Shown: positions 44,364-52,918, numbered from the stretch's first letter. The stretch: DNA of 64,000 nucleotides from Acidimicrobiales bacterium (GCA_033344915.1 JAWPML010000001.1:720369-784368); one strand, 5' to 3'. Numbers and translations are program-made. The notes: a model not told the origin generated them from the letters alone.

Positions 44364-45605
44364 ATGCATCGACTGCTCCCGCTGGCCCTGGCTGTTCTCC
44401 TCGTTGCGGCGGCCTGCGGCGACGACGCTGACTCCGCGTCCGACCCGACGACCACGACCACCACGAGCGGGATCACCACGACGACCACGGCCGGATCGAC
44501 GACGACCGTCGCCGCCGAGACCACGACCACGACCACGACGGAAGCACCGAAGGACGAGCTGGTCGACGTGGGCCGCGGCGAGTACGACGTGGGCGTCGCG
44601 ACCATCACTGTCACGGACGCTGTGCGCGAACGCCCGCTCACGGTCGATGTCTGGTTCCCGCTCGCTCCCGATACGACCGGTGATCCCCATCGCTACACCC
44701 TCACCCCCAACGACTACTACGAGTCGCCGCTGGCGATCGGGGCGGACGCCGCGTCGCTCGCCCCCGACGGGCCGTTCCCCCTCGTCATCTACTCGCACGG
44801 CTCCGGAGGTATTCGGTTCGTGGACTCGGACTACACCGAGACCATCGCCAGCCACGGCTACATCGTCGCCGCCGCCGATCACACGGGGAACACGGCCGTC
44901 GAACGCATCACCGGCAGTTCCGATCCCGGCACCGTGATCGCCCTGAACCGCGTGCAGGACGTCTCCCTCCTGATCGACGCGATGGTGGATCCGACACACG
45001 AGACGGCCGGCGTCTTCGCGGCGTCCGTCGACGGCGAGCACATCGCCGTCACCGGCCACTCGTTCGGCGGCTTCACCACCTACGCCGTCGTGTCCGGCTA
45101 CGAGAACGTCGAGGGGACGGCACCGGCCGACGAGCGGGTGGACGCCATCATCCCGCTCGCCCCCGCGACCGGCTCGGGTGAGCCGGACGCGACGCTGCTC
45201 ACCGACGACGATCTCGCTCGGGTCGACGTGCCGGCCCTGGTGATCGTGGGCACCGACGACAAGACCACGCCGGTCGACCCCAACGTGGAACGGGCCTGGG
45301 ACCTGACGGCGAGCGCGCCGAGCTACCGACTCGAGCTGGTCGCCGCCGAGCACCAGTCGTTCACCGACCTCTGCGACTATCTCGACTTCTTCGACGAACT
45401 CACCCAACCGACCGCGATCGTCGTGGAGACCGTCGAGACCCTCGCCGAGGAGGGGTGTTCCGAGGGCGACATGGCGCTCGACCGTGTCCAGGAACTCACC
45501 AACACGTTCGCGATCACGTTCCTCGAGTCCGTGTTCGCCGGCTCGCCGATGATCCTGCCCGAGACCCACGAGATCCCGGCCGACGTGCTCTACCAGGTCA
45601 AGTAG
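44364..45605 (+). CDS. Secreted alpha/beta-hydrolase lipoprotein
   Basis: A 413-residue hydrolase anchored as a lipoprotein: the signal peptide ends in the lipobox VAAAC at about residue 17. A ~45-residue Thr-rich linker (runs of TTTTT) follows, then an alpha/beta-hydrolase of the PAF-acetylhydrolase/dienelactone type. The oxyanion region is LVIYSHGSGG, the nucleophile elbow GHSFGG, and the acid/His part VIVGTDDKTTPVDPN with AAEHQSFTDLCD. The substrate is unknown, probably an ester. ATG 44364 gives a proper n-region (MHRLLPL); an upstream GTG does not. Confidence 0.88.
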   Translation: MHRLLPLALAVLLVAAACGDDADSASDPTTTTTTSGITTTTTAGSTTTVAAETTTTTTTEAPKDELVDVGRGEYDVGVATITVTDAVRERPLTVDVWFPLAPDTTGDPHRYTLTPNDYYESPLAIGADAASLAPDGPFPLVIYSHGSGGIRFVDSDYTETIASHGYIVAAADHTGNTAVERITGSSDPGTVIALNRVQDVSLLIDAMVDPTHETAGVFAASVDGEHIAVTGHSFGGFTTYAVVSGYENVEGTAPADERVDAIIPLAPATGSGEPDATLLTDDDLARVDVPALVIVGTDDKTTPVDPNVERAWDLTASAPSYRLELVAAEHQSFTDLCDYLDFFDELTQPTAIVVETVETLAEEGCSEGDMALDRVQELTNTFAITFLESVFAGSPMILPETHEIPADVLYQVK

Positions 45606-45614
45606 GAGGCAGAC

Positions 45615-46394
45615 ATGGACAACGGAGACGTGATCGACCTCGGGTCGCCGTGCGTGCACGCCCACTACGACGAGCATGCGTTGCGGGTCCGCATCGACCG
45701 GGTCGAGAAGCGCAACGCGATGACCCAGGACATGTACCGGGCGGTGAAGCGCGCCGCGATCCTCGCCGACCGGGAGCCCGACATCGACGTGCTCGTCCTG
45801 ACCGGCACGGACGACGTGTTCTGCGTCGGCGGCGACATGGGCGGCAATGCGATCGACGACCCGACACTGGCCGCCGAGTGGGACCCGACCGATCACTTCC
45901 CGTTCCGTCACCTCGAGCGCTGTGGCGCGGCCGTGATCGCGGCCATCAACGGCCTCTGCTATGCGGGCGGACTCGACATCGCCCTGCACTGCGACTTCGT
46001 GATCGCCGCGGAGTCGGCTCGCTTTCGGGCGCCCGAGATCATGCGGGGGGCGCCGGACGTGTTCATGGCGACGCGCCTCGCGGACTGGGTCGGTGTCGGC
46101 AACGCCAAGTGGATCATGTTCGCGATGGAACCCTTCGACGCGGCGCGGGCCCGGGAGATGGGGCTCGTGCAGCAGCTGGTGCCGGACGACGACTTCGCCG
46201 ACGCGGTCGACGCCGTCGTCGCGTCGGTCGCCCGCGGCGGCCCGGGATCACGGCGGGCGATCAAGGACGACATCAACCGCCAACTGCGCCCCCACGACTT
46301 CCGGGTGTTCCAGCGCTCCATCATGAACCCCGAGATGCGCGAGGGGATGACCGCCTTTCTCGAGAAGCGCGATCCCGTCTGGCCCCGCGACTGA
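45615..46394 (+). CDS. Enoyl-CoA hydratase/isomerase family protein
   Basis: A 259-residue crotonase-fold protein. Oxyanion-hole segments are GTDDVFCVGGDMGG and AAINGLCYAGGLDIALHCDF; ARFRAPEIMRGAPDVF occupies the catalytic-loop region. The usual catalytic Glu of hydratases at the second position of the loop is not clear, so isomerase or dehalogenase activity is possible. Strong Shine-Dalgarno AGGAGG upstream. Convergent with the next gene, 4 nt between stops. Confidence 0.87.
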   Translation: MDNGDVIDLGSPCVHAHYDEHALRVRIDRVEKRNAMTQDMYRAVKRAAILADREPDIDVLVLTGTDDVFCVGGDMGGNAIDDPTLAAEWDPTDHFPFRHLERCGAAVIAAINGLCYAGGLDIALHCDFVIAAESARFRAPEIMRGAPDVFMATRLADWVGVGNAKWIMFAMEPFDAARAREMGLVQQLVPDDDFADAVDAVVASVARGGPGSRRAIKDDINRQLRPHDFRVFQRSIMNPEMREGMTAFLEKRDPVWPRD

Positions 46395-46398
46395 GCCG

Positions 46399-46755
46399 TC
46401 AGGTCGGGAGTCGGCAGGCGTCCGTGGCGCCGGGGAGCTTGTAGCGGTACTTCGCGACGACGTAGTAGCCGAGCCGGGCGAACCAGGAGATGGGCGGAAG
46501 GATCAGCGCCCAGCCGACGACCTTCCAGGCACCACCGGCCGCGATGAGGGACCGCCCGATGCCGCGGTGGCCGCGGTGCACGCGGCCGTCGTCGCCCACC
46601 CAGTACGCGGCCATCTGGACGTCGTCCTCGGTCAGGCCGATCTCGCTCAGGTCGAGGGACTGCCACGGTTCGACGCGCGCGTCGGCCGGGAGCCGCCGCT
46701 CGATCCATCGAGCCGACGAGGTGCAGAAACCGCAGTCACCGTCGAACACCAACAT
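46399..46755 (-). CDS. DUF393 thiol-disulfide oxidoreductase-like protein
   Basis: A 118-residue DUF393 protein. The N-terminal LVFDGDCGFCTSSARWIERR holds the thioredoxin-like CGFC pair. The C-terminal ~45 residues form one hydrophobic helix (KVVGWALILPPISWF). DUF393 proteins are predicted redox proteins; the partner is unknown. ATG 46755 is chosen; it is divergent from the amidohydrolase gene across a short symmetric promoter region. Confidence 0.85.
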   Translation of the reverse strand: MLVFDGDCGFCTSSARWIERRLPADARVEPWQSLDLSEIGLTEDDVQMAAYWVGDDGRVHRGHRGIGRSLIAAGGAWKVVGWALILPPISWFARLGYYVVAKYRYKLPGATDACRLPT

Positions 46756-46762
46756 GGCTCCA

Positions 46763-46792
46763 GTGTCGCACGGGTCCGGCCATCTGCGACAC
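46763..46792. promoter_or_regulatory. Inverted repeat in a divergent promoter region
   Basis: GTGTCGCA (46763-46770) and TGCGACAC (46785-46792) flank 14 nt. Each side carries an ACACT hexamer-like -10 (GACACT on the minus strand, CACACT on the plus) 6 nt from its ATG, so the repeat may reflect two back-to-back leaderless promoters or a shared operator. Confidence 0.45.
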
Positions 46793-46801
46793 ACTGAGCA
46801 G

Positions 46802-48514
46802 ATGCATGATCTCGTGATCCGTGGGGGAACGGTCGTCGACGGCACCGGGGCGCCCCCGGCCACCGCCGACGTCGCGATCGACGGTGACACGATCGTCGCC
46901 GTGGGCCGCGTCGACGCCGCCGGTCGGCGCGAGATCGACGCCGACGGCGCGCTGGTGACGCCGGGGTTCGTGGACGTCCACACCCACTACGACGGCCAGG
47001 CGAGCTGGGACGACGTGATGATGCCGTCCGTCAACCACGGCGTCACGACCGCCGTCATGGGCAACTGTGGGGTCGGTTTCGCGCCGGTGCGGCCCGGCGG
47101 CCAGGCGTTCCTGATCGAGCTGATGGAGGCCATCGAGGACATCCCGGGTACCGCGCTGGCCGAAGGGATCCGCTGGGACTGGGAGACGTTCGGCGAGTAC
47201 ATCGACTCGCTCGCCGGACTCCATCGCACGATCGACGTCGGCACCACCGTCCCGCACGCAGCCGTGCGGGCGTACGTAATGGGGGAGCGCGCCCACGAGT
47301 ACGACGTGACGGCCGAGGAGATCTCCCGGATCGCCGAGGTGATGGCCGCCGGCGTGCGCGAGGGCGGGCTCGGCGTGTCCACCAGCCGGACGATCCAACA
47401 CCGCTCGCGCCACGGCTACGAGCCGGGCACCTTCTCGCCCGACGAGGAGCTCATGGCGATCGGCGACGAGCTGGCGAGCGTCGGCCGCGGCCTGTTCCAG
47501 TTCGTCAGCGACCGCGCCTACGACAAGCACGAATGGTCGTGGCTCCGGCACCTGGTGGAGGCCGGCGTCCCGGTCACCTACACGATGGCGCAGGACCCCG
47601 GCAGCCCCGAGGCGTATCTGCGGATGCTCGACGACGACGCCGCCCAGAGCGCCGACGGGCCCCTGATCGTGCCCCAGGTGCCGACCCGTCCGACCGGTCT
47701 GCTCTACGGCCTGGAGTCGTCGTTCCATCCGTTCCGTGCCCATCCGTCGTACCGGGAGGTCTGGGACCGGCCCCACGCCGAACGGGTCGCGATGTGGCGC
47801 GACCCCGAGTTCAAGGCCCGGCTGCTGAGCGAGGAGGTGGCGACCAAGGACGGCTTCATCAACTATCTCGCCCACAACTTCGACATGATGTACCCGCTCG
47901 GCGACGTGCCGGACTACGAGCCGCCGCCGGAGGCGTCCGCCGCGGCCGTGGCGGCCCGCACCGGCACCACGCCCCAGGAGGTCGTCTACGACTGGATGGG
48001 CGAGGACGACGGCACGGCCATGGTCTTCATGCCGCTCGGCAGCTATGTCGAACGGGATCACGAGGCGATCCGGAAGATGATCAGCCACCCGGCCTCGATC
48101 ATGGGGCTGTCGGACGGGGGCGCCCACTGCGGCCTGATCTGCGACGCCTCGATGCCCACCTACATGCTCACCCACTGGACCCGGGACCGCACCCGGGGCC
48201 AACAGCTGCCGGTGGAGCTGGTCGTCCACAAGCAGACCCAGGCGACGGCGCGGACCTACGGGATCCACGACCGCGGTGTGCTCGCGCCCGGGATGCTGGC
48301 CGACGTCAACGTGATCGACCACGCCGGGCTCACCCTCCATGCGCCCCACATGGTCCACGATCTGCCGGCCGGTGGCCGCCGCCTGCTCCAGGACGTGGAG
48401 GGCTACGAGGCCACGGTCAAGGCGGGCGAGGTGATCGTGGAGAAGGACCGGGTGACCGAAGCCCGTCCGGGTCGGACGCTCAAGGCCACCGACGCCGGGG
48501 TCATCCGCATCTGA
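46802..48514 (+). CDS. N-acyl-D-amino-acid deacylase-type amidohydrolase
   Basis: A 570-residue metal-dependent amidohydrolase of the D-aminoacylase/dihydroorotase-like group. The N-terminal beta-sandwich part (DLVIRGGTVVDGTGAPPATADV) leads to the metal motif VTPGFVDVHTHYDGQASWD. Later parts include the conserved GLSDGGAHCGLICDAS (fourth-site Asp/His region) and GVLAPGMLADVNVIDHAGL near the end. The substrate is unknown; many actinobacterial paralogues exist. The ATG at 46802 begins exactly at the family start. Confidence 0.9.
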   Translation: MHDLVIRGGTVVDGTGAPPATADVAIDGDTIVAVGRVDAAGRREIDADGALVTPGFVDVHTHYDGQASWDDVMMPSVNHGVTTAVMGNCGVGFAPVRPGGQAFLIELMEAIEDIPGTALAEGIRWDWETFGEYIDSLAGLHRTIDVGTTVPHAAVRAYVMGERAHEYDVTAEEISRIAEVMAAGVREGGLGVSTSRTIQHRSRHGYEPGTFSPDEELMAIGDELASVGRGLFQFVSDRAYDKHEWSWLRHLVEAGVPVTYTMAQDPGSPEAYLRMLDDDAAQSADGPLIVPQVPTRPTGLLYGLESSFHPFRAHPSYREVWDRPHAERVAMWRDPEFKARLLSEEVATKDGFINYLAHNFDMMYPLGDVPDYEPPPEASAAAVAARTGTTPQEVVYDWMGEDDGTAMVFMPLGSYVERDHEAIRKMISHPASIMGLSDGGAHCGLICDASMPTYMLTHWTRDRTRGQQLPVELVVHKQTQATARTYGIHDRGVLAPGMLADVNVIDHAGLTLHAPHMVHDLPAGGRRLLQDVEGYEATVKAGEVIVEKDRVTEARPGRTLKATDAGVIRI

Positions 48515-48529
48515 CGCCCGCCGACCCGC

Positions 48530-50002
48530 TCACCAGGCGCCGTGCGAGGCCAGATGGGTGACGATCTCGGCCCGTTCGGTGGGACCGAGGGTGATGTGTC
48601 GGGTGGGCACCGTCTCCCGAGCGGCCCGCAGCTCCTCTGAGGTGAAGGCACACTCGATCCCGCCGAGATCGATGCCGTGGAGGCGGGCGGCGTTGGCGCC
48701 CAGGATCTTCGCCTTGGTCTCGGCGGTGAGCGCCGGGTAGCCGTGCCGTTCCTGGAACGCCTCGGTGATCTCGAAGGCCCGGAACGCCTCGATCTGGTCC
48801 TGGGGCGAGCCGTACCAGATGGAGTCGGTGCCCCACAGGATGTTGTCGGGCCCGCAGGCCACCAGCAGCTTGCCGAGCACGTGGGCAGCCTGGTCGGGGC
48901 GGCTCATCAGGAAGCGCCACGTGGACCCGAGCTCGGCGTAGACGTTGGCGCCGGGCTCCACGCCGGCGTCGCGCAGCGACGCGACGAGACGGTCGACGCC
49001 CTCGTTCGGTGCCTCCGGATCGAACGGTCCCTCGGCGACGTTGGTCTCCAGGCCGGAGTGGTAGACGAGGAAGCTGCAGTCCGGGTGCCGGACCGCAGCG
49101 GGCCCGATGTCGATCGGGGACGCGGCGGGATGGTTCCCCGACAGGCCCTTGTGGACGGCGACGACCGGCACCCCGCCGTCCACGGCCCGACGGATGAAGT
49201 CGGTGCCGAGCGGCGGACGATCGGGGTCGTGGTCGTCGAGGAAGAAGCCGTCGGGATTGTGGGTGTAGACCTTCCAGGCGACGAGGTCGGGATGGTCGGC
49301 CATCGCCACGTCCATCGCGGCGAGGGCGGCGTCGACATCGCCCACGTGGGGCGCCCCCTGCCCCTGGAGGAAGACCCGCTCGTCGCCACACAACGCCGTG
49401 ACCAGCGCCCGCGTCTGCACCATGTGTTCGAGGGTCAGAGGGTTGGCCGCGCCGTACGCCGGCAGCGCCGACAAGACGATGGCGCTCGTGTCGGAGCGGA
49501 TGAAGAGGTCCTCGAGGAAGCGTTCGGCCATGAAGCACTCGCGGGCGTCGTCGAGCCCACAGTCGACCTGCGGAAAGCTCGACCCGAAGAACCGACTCGG
49601 TTCGGCCGTCGAAAGGTCGAAGTCGAGCACGTGGGTCTGGACGTCGATGATCGGATCGGTCCCGGTGAGCACCTCGGCTGCCGCGTCCGGCTCGGTCGTG
49701 GACGACGGCGGGAGCGAGAACGTGCCCCCGGGCTCGGAGGTGGACGTGGTGGACCCGGGACGGGCCGCCTGTTCCTCCTTCGAGCAGGCGGCGAGCACGG
49801 TCAACGACAGCGCGCTGCCGCAGACCGTGGAGAGGAACTGGCGCCGGGTGGTGCCGAGGCGACGGGCCAGCCCGTCGGCCTCCGCGAGGATCCGTCGGTG
49901 GGCTTCACGCTGTAGTGGCGTGGACGGGGGTACGAGGATCTCCCCGTTCGACGCGGGCCCGAACTTGATCGGGATCTCGTCTGACCAGCGGTCGCGTGCC
50001 AT
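48530..50002 (-). CDS. Tat-exported lipoprotein amidohydrolase (amidohydrolase_2 family)
   Basis: A 490-residue protein with a late twin-arginine signal (TRRQFLSTVCGSALSLTVL, residues ~52-72) followed by lipobox LAAC. It should be folded in the cytoplasm, exported by Tat and anchored. About 50 residues precede the signal, which is unusual. The catalytic part is the amidohydrolase_2 type related to ACMSD-like decarboxylases: IIDVQTHVLDF (the usual HxH reads QTH), AWKVYTHNPDGFF, VAVHKGLSG, FLVYHSGLE and LLVACGPDNILWGTDSIWYG with the terminal Asp. The reaction is not predictable. Convergent with the deacylase. Confidence 0.85.
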   Translation of the reverse strand: MARDRWSDEIPIKFGPASNGEILVPPSTPLQREAHRRILAEADGLARRLGTTRRQFLSTVCGSALSLTVLAACSKEEQAARPGSTTSTSEPGGTFSLPPSSTTEPDAAAEVLTGTDPIIDVQTHVLDFDLSTAEPSRFFGSSFPQVDCGLDDARECFMAERFLEDLFIRSDTSAIVLSALPAYGAANPLTLEHMVQTRALVTALCGDERVFLQGQGAPHVGDVDAALAAMDVAMADHPDLVAWKVYTHNPDGFFLDDHDPDRPPLGTDFIRRAVDGGVPVVAVHKGLSGNHPAASPIDIGPAAVRHPDCSFLVYHSGLETNVAEGPFDPEAPNEGVDRLVASLRDAGVEPGANVYAELGSTWRFLMSRPDQAAHVLGKLLVACGPDNILWGTDSIWYGSPQDQIEAFRAFEITEAFQERHGYPALTAETKAKILGANAARLHGIDLGGIECAFTSEELRAARETVPTRHITLGPTERAEIVTHLASHGAW

Positions 50003-50068
50003 CCCTCAGGACTAGCACCGAGGTGTGATCAGTGTGTGGGCAGGTGCCGCGCGTGGCGCGGCACGGCC

Positions 50069-50158
50069 TCAGCTGTTGCGACCGACGTTCGGCTTGCGCC
50101 CGTGGTTCGCCTTGCTGCGGCGAGCCTTCGCCTTCTTCTTCTGGGTGCGCTTCGACAT
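50069..50158 (-). CDS. bL37-like ribosomal protein (29 residues)
   Basis: A tiny, very basic product: MSKRTQKKKAKARRSKANHG, then RKPNVGRNS. The KANHGRKPN stretch matches the ANHGKRPN-type tail of bL37, the small 50S protein found in mycobacterial ribosomes. Below the usual length cut-off, so often missed. A TATCCT -10 lies 7 nt before the ATG, so expression is probably leaderless. It lies between the Tat amidohydrolase and PHP genes, all leftward. Confidence 0.8.
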   Translation of the reverse strand: MSKRTQKKKAKARRSKANHGRKPNVGRNS

Positions 50159-50165
50159 GGCGTCG

Positions 50166-50171
50166 AGGATA
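50166..50171 (-). promoter_or_regulatory. -10 element (TATCCT) of the bL37-like gene, leaderless type
   Basis: On the minus strand TATCCT ends 7 nt before the ATG at 50158. Confidence 0.5.
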
Positions 50172-50185
50172 CCGGGAGAACCGGG

Positions 50186-51199
50186 TCAGGCGGCGTGGCC
50201 GGCCGTCCAGGCGAGGACGTCGTCGGCGGACCAGGTGTTGACGATGTCCTCGACGGGAACGCCGCAGCGCACGGCCTTGTCGGCGCCGTAGGGCTGCCAC
50301 TCGAGCTGGCCCGTCGCGTGGGCGTCGGTGTTGATGGCGACCTTGCACTCCCAGTCGATCGCGAGCTCGAGGAGGTCCTCGGGCGGATCCTGGCGCTCGG
50401 GTCGGCAGTTGATCTCGACCGCGGTGTCGAACTGGGCGCACGCGGCGAACACGATCTCGGCGTCGAACTCCGATGGCGGACGGCCCCGGCCGACGAGCTT
50501 GCGGTTCGTGCAGTGTCCGAGGATGTCGGTGTGGGGGCTGGCGATGGCGGTGACCATGCGCTTGGTCATCTCCGGCTTCGGCAGCTTCATCTTCGAGTGG
50601 ACGCTGGCGACGACGACATCGAGCCGCTCGAGCATCTCGTCGGCCAGGTCGAGCGAGCCGTCCTCGAAGATGTCGACCTCCATGCCCGTCAGGATGCGAA
50701 ACGGAGCGAGTTCCGCGTTGAGCGCCTCGATCTCGTCGAGTTGCCACACGAGGCGTTGCTCGTTCAGGCCGTGGGCGATGGTGAGACGGGCGCTGTGGTC
50801 GGTGATGACGATCCACTCGTGGCCGACCGCCATCGCCGTCTCGGCCATCGACCGCAGCGGGGCGCCGCCGTCGGACCAGGTCGTGTGGGCGTGGGCGTCG
50901 CCGCGCAGCGCCGCCAACACGGCTTCGCCCTCGCCGAGCGGAATGCGGCTGCGCTCGTCCAGTCGGGAGAGGTAGCCGTCGGGGTTGTCGTTCAGCGCGT
51001 CGACGATCACCTCGGCGGTCGACTTGCCGATGCCGTCGAGGTCCGTGAGGGTTCCCGCCTCGGCCCGGGCGGCGATCTCGGCCGGCCCGACCTCGACCAC
51101 GACGTCGATCGCCTTCTGGAACGCGCGGACCTTCTGGCCGGGCGCGAGCTCCCGGTCGAGATAGTGGATCGCCTGTTGCAACGCGAGGACCGGCTCCAT
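50186..51199 (-). CDS. PHP domain metal-dependent phosphoesterase
   Basis: A 337-residue protein. The N-terminal ~95 residues contain a helix-hairpin-helix, LTDLDGIGKSTAEVIVDAL, as in the 8-kDa domain of PolX polymerases. The PHP domain follows, with GDAHAHTTWSDGG, VITDHSARL, LTGMEVDIFEDGSLD, VASVHSKMK and INTDAHATG, giving the trinuclear metal set. The polymerase palm of full PolX is absent. It may be a DNA repair exonuclease or a histidinol-phosphatase-like enzyme. ATG 51199 is chosen because TACCGT lies 7 nt upstream. Confidence 0.87.
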   Translation of the reverse strand: MEPVLALQQAIHYLDRELAPGQKVRAFQKAIDVVVEVGPAEIAARAEAGTLTDLDGIGKSTAEVIVDALNDNPDGYLSRLDERSRIPLGEGEAVLAALRGDAHAHTTWSDGGAPLRSMAETAMAVGHEWIVITDHSARLTIAHGLNEQRLVWQLDEIEALNAELAPFRILTGMEVDIFEDGSLDLADEMLERLDVVVASVHSKMKLPKPEMTKRMVTAIASPHTDILGHCTNRKLVGRGRPPSEFDAEIVFAACAQFDTAVEINCRPERQDPPEDLLELAIDWECKVAINTDAHATGQLEWQPYGADKAVRCGVPVEDIVNTWSADDVLAWTAGHAA

Positions 51200-51206
51200 G
51201 ACCTCC

Positions 51207-51212
51207 ACGGTA
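51207..51212 (-). promoter_or_regulatory. -10 element (TACCGT) of the PHP gene, leaderless type
   Basis: On the minus strand TACCGT ends 7 nt before the ATG at 51199. GGAGGTC in the gap could also serve as a Shine-Dalgarno if transcription began earlier. Confidence 0.45.
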
Positions 51213-51249
51213 CCCCTCCGGTGCGATCTCGGCGGAGCGAGCGGGCGGA

Positions 51250-51621
51250 TCAGAGGTTGGTGAGGTCGACCACGACCAGCACGACCAACAGGCCGATGAT
51301 GCCGACGTTGATGGCGCTCATGGGCCACTTCCACTTGTGGTCGGCGCGATGGAAGCGGCGGATGCTCACGACGTTGGCCACGATGGCGGCCAGACCGATC
51401 GGCACGCCGATCCAGGGGCCGACGCCGGTACCGAACCCGATGATCGGGAACACGAACGGGATCAACACGTAGGTGAGCGTGCAGCGGACCGCGGACACGA
51501 GGATCGACTTCGAGAACGCGCGCTCCGCGCCCTGCATGTCGCCGACGCCGCCGGCGTCGGACCGCGTCGCCTCGGCGAGGTCTGGCTGCTCACCCCTCGC
51601 GGTGCGCGTCACGTCCGTCAT
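51250..51621 (-). CDS. Small membrane protein, three predicted helices
   Basis: A 123-residue protein, unknown function. A soluble, acidic N-terminus of ~40 residues leads to SKSILVSAVRCTLTYVLIPF, a Gly/Pro-containing second helix (GPWIGVPIGLAAIVANVV) and a third (INVGIIGLLVVLVVVDL). The basic loop SIRRFHRADHKWKW lies between. Probably an inner-membrane protein conserved in actinobacteria, but I recognise no family. Divergent from ychF; both have TANNNT elements. Confidence 0.72.
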   Translation of the reverse strand: MTDVTRTARGEQPDLAEATRSDAGGVGDMQGAERAFSKSILVSAVRCTLTYVLIPFVFPIIGFGTGVGPWIGVPIGLAAIVANVVSIRRFHRADHKWKWPMSAINVGIIGLLVVLVVVDLTNL

Positions 51622-51628
51622 CGGCCCC

Positions 51629-51634
51629 ACGGTA
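51629..51634 (-). promoter_or_regulatory. -10 element (TACCGT) of the 123-aa membrane gene, leaderless type
   Basis: On the minus strand TACCGT ends 7 nt before the ATG at 51621. Confidence 0.5.
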
Positions 51635-51651
51635 CTCGCAGGTCGCGTCGA

Positions 51652-51657
51652 TAGCGT
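51652..51657 (+). promoter_or_regulatory. -10 element (TAGCGT) of ychF, leaderless type
   Basis: TAGCGT ends 6 nt before the ychF ATG at 51664, back-to-back with the minus-strand element at 51629-51634. Confidence 0.5.
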
Positions 51658-51663
51658 TGCCGG

Positions 51664-52737
51664 ATGGAGCGATTCGGATTCGTCGGCCTGCCCAACGCGG
51701 GCAAGAGCTCGCTGTACAACGCGTTGGCCGGAGGCGGAGCCCACGCCGCTCCCTACGCGTTCGCGACCACCGACCCGAACATCGGCGTGGCGAAGGTGCC
51801 GGACCACCGCCTCGACCGGCTCGCGGTGATGAGCGAGAGCAAGAACGTGGTCCACGCCGCCGTGCAGTTCACCGACATCGGCGGACTCGTGGAGGGGGCG
51901 AGCCAGGGCGAGGGCCTCGGCAACGCGTTCCTGTCACACATCCGGGAGGTCGACGCGATCGTCTTCGTGCTCCGGGCGTTCCCCGACTCCGACGTGCCGG
52001 GCCCGTCCGACCCGCTCGAACACCTCCGCGTCGTCGAGATCGAGCTGGCGCTCGCCGACCTCGCCAGCGCCGAGAAGGCGCTCGACAAGACCAGCCGCAT
52101 GCTCAAGGGCGACAGCTCGCTCAAGCCGACCGTCGCCCTGCTCCAGACCTGCGTCGATCATCTCTCCGACGGCACGCCGCTCTATCGCGCCGGCATGAAA
52201 GCGGATGATCGGGCCGAGCTGAAGGAGTTCTTCTTCCTCACCAACAAGCCGGTCATGGCCGTGCTCAACATCGGTGAGGACCAGATCGGTGACGAGGACG
52301 CGATCGCCGCGCCGGTGCGGGCCGAGCTCGACGGCGCCGAAGTCGTGCCGCTGAGCGTGCAGCTCGAGGCCGAGGCCGCGCTGATGGACGCCGACGAGCG
52401 CGAGGAGATGCTCGAAGCGCTCGGTCTCGGTGAGGGAGCGGTGCCGCGATTCCTCACGTCCGCCTACCACATGCTGGGTCTGCGGACGTTCCTCACGACG
52501 GGGGAGAAGGAGAGCCGCGCCTGGACCTTCCGCGCCGGCTCGACCGCGCCGGAGTGTGCCGGCGTGATCCACACCGACTTCCAGCGCGGCTTCATCCGGG
52601 CCGAGACCATCCAGTGGGACGAACTGCTCGAGGCCGGCTCGTGGGCGGCGGCACGCGACGTCGGCAAGGTCCGCTCCGAAGGCAAGGACTACATCGCCCA
52701 GGACGGCGACGTGATGGAGTTCCGCTTCAATGTTTGA
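51664..52737 (+). CDS. ychF: Redox-regulated ATPase YchF (Obg family)
   Basis: A 357-residue Obg-like ATPase. It has P-loop GLPNAGKSSLYNAL, the G3 region DIGGLVEGASQGEGLGNAFL, and the variant NIGEDQ in place of NKxD, which fits its preference for ATP. A central coiled-coil (~130-200) and the C-terminal TGS domain (TGEKESRAWTFRAGSTAPECAGVIH) follow. YchF binds ribosomes and modulates stress and redox responses in E. coli. Confidence 0.95.
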   Translation: MERFGFVGLPNAGKSSLYNALAGGGAHAAPYAFATTDPNIGVAKVPDHRLDRLAVMSESKNVVHAAVQFTDIGGLVEGASQGEGLGNAFLSHIREVDAIVFVLRAFPDSDVPGPSDPLEHLRVVEIELALADLASAEKALDKTSRMLKGDSSLKPTVALLQTCVDHLSDGTPLYRAGMKADDRAELKEFFFLTNKPVMAVLNIGEDQIGDEDAIAAPVRAELDGAEVVPLSVQLEAEAALMDADEREEMLEALGLGEGAVPRFLTSAYHMLGLRTFLTTGEKESRAWTFRAGSTAPECAGVIHTDFQRGFIRAETIQWDELLEAGSWAAARDVGKVRSEGKDYIAQDGDVMEFRFNV

Positions 52738-52886
52738 GCCGGCATGCGCCGGACCGCGTACCTACCCGGGGCGCGGACGAACCCGAGACGCGCACGGGGC
52801 CGGGGCAGTCGCGTAACGCTTTCCCCGCGGGCCGGGTCATAGCCATGTGCCGCGTTTCACGAACCTCGTTTTCGCCCGATCACCTC

Positions 52887-52910
52887 AGCCTGCCTACCGG
52901 CAGGTAGGCT
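52887..52910. promoter_or_regulatory. 24-bp palindrome over the desA -10, candidate operator
   Basis: AGCCTGCCTACC (52887-52898) faces GGCAGGTAGGCT (52899-52910), matching at 10 of 12 positions. Two tighter palindromes overlap within it (CCTGCC-TACC-GGCAGG and GCCTACC-GGCA-GGTAGGC). TAGGCT (52905-52910) is the -10 of desA, 8 nt before its ATG. A repressor bound here would block transcription. Mycobacterial desaturase genes desA1/desA2 are controlled by a TetR repressor (MadR, from memory). Confidence 0.6.
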
Positions 52911-52918
52911 GACCGATC

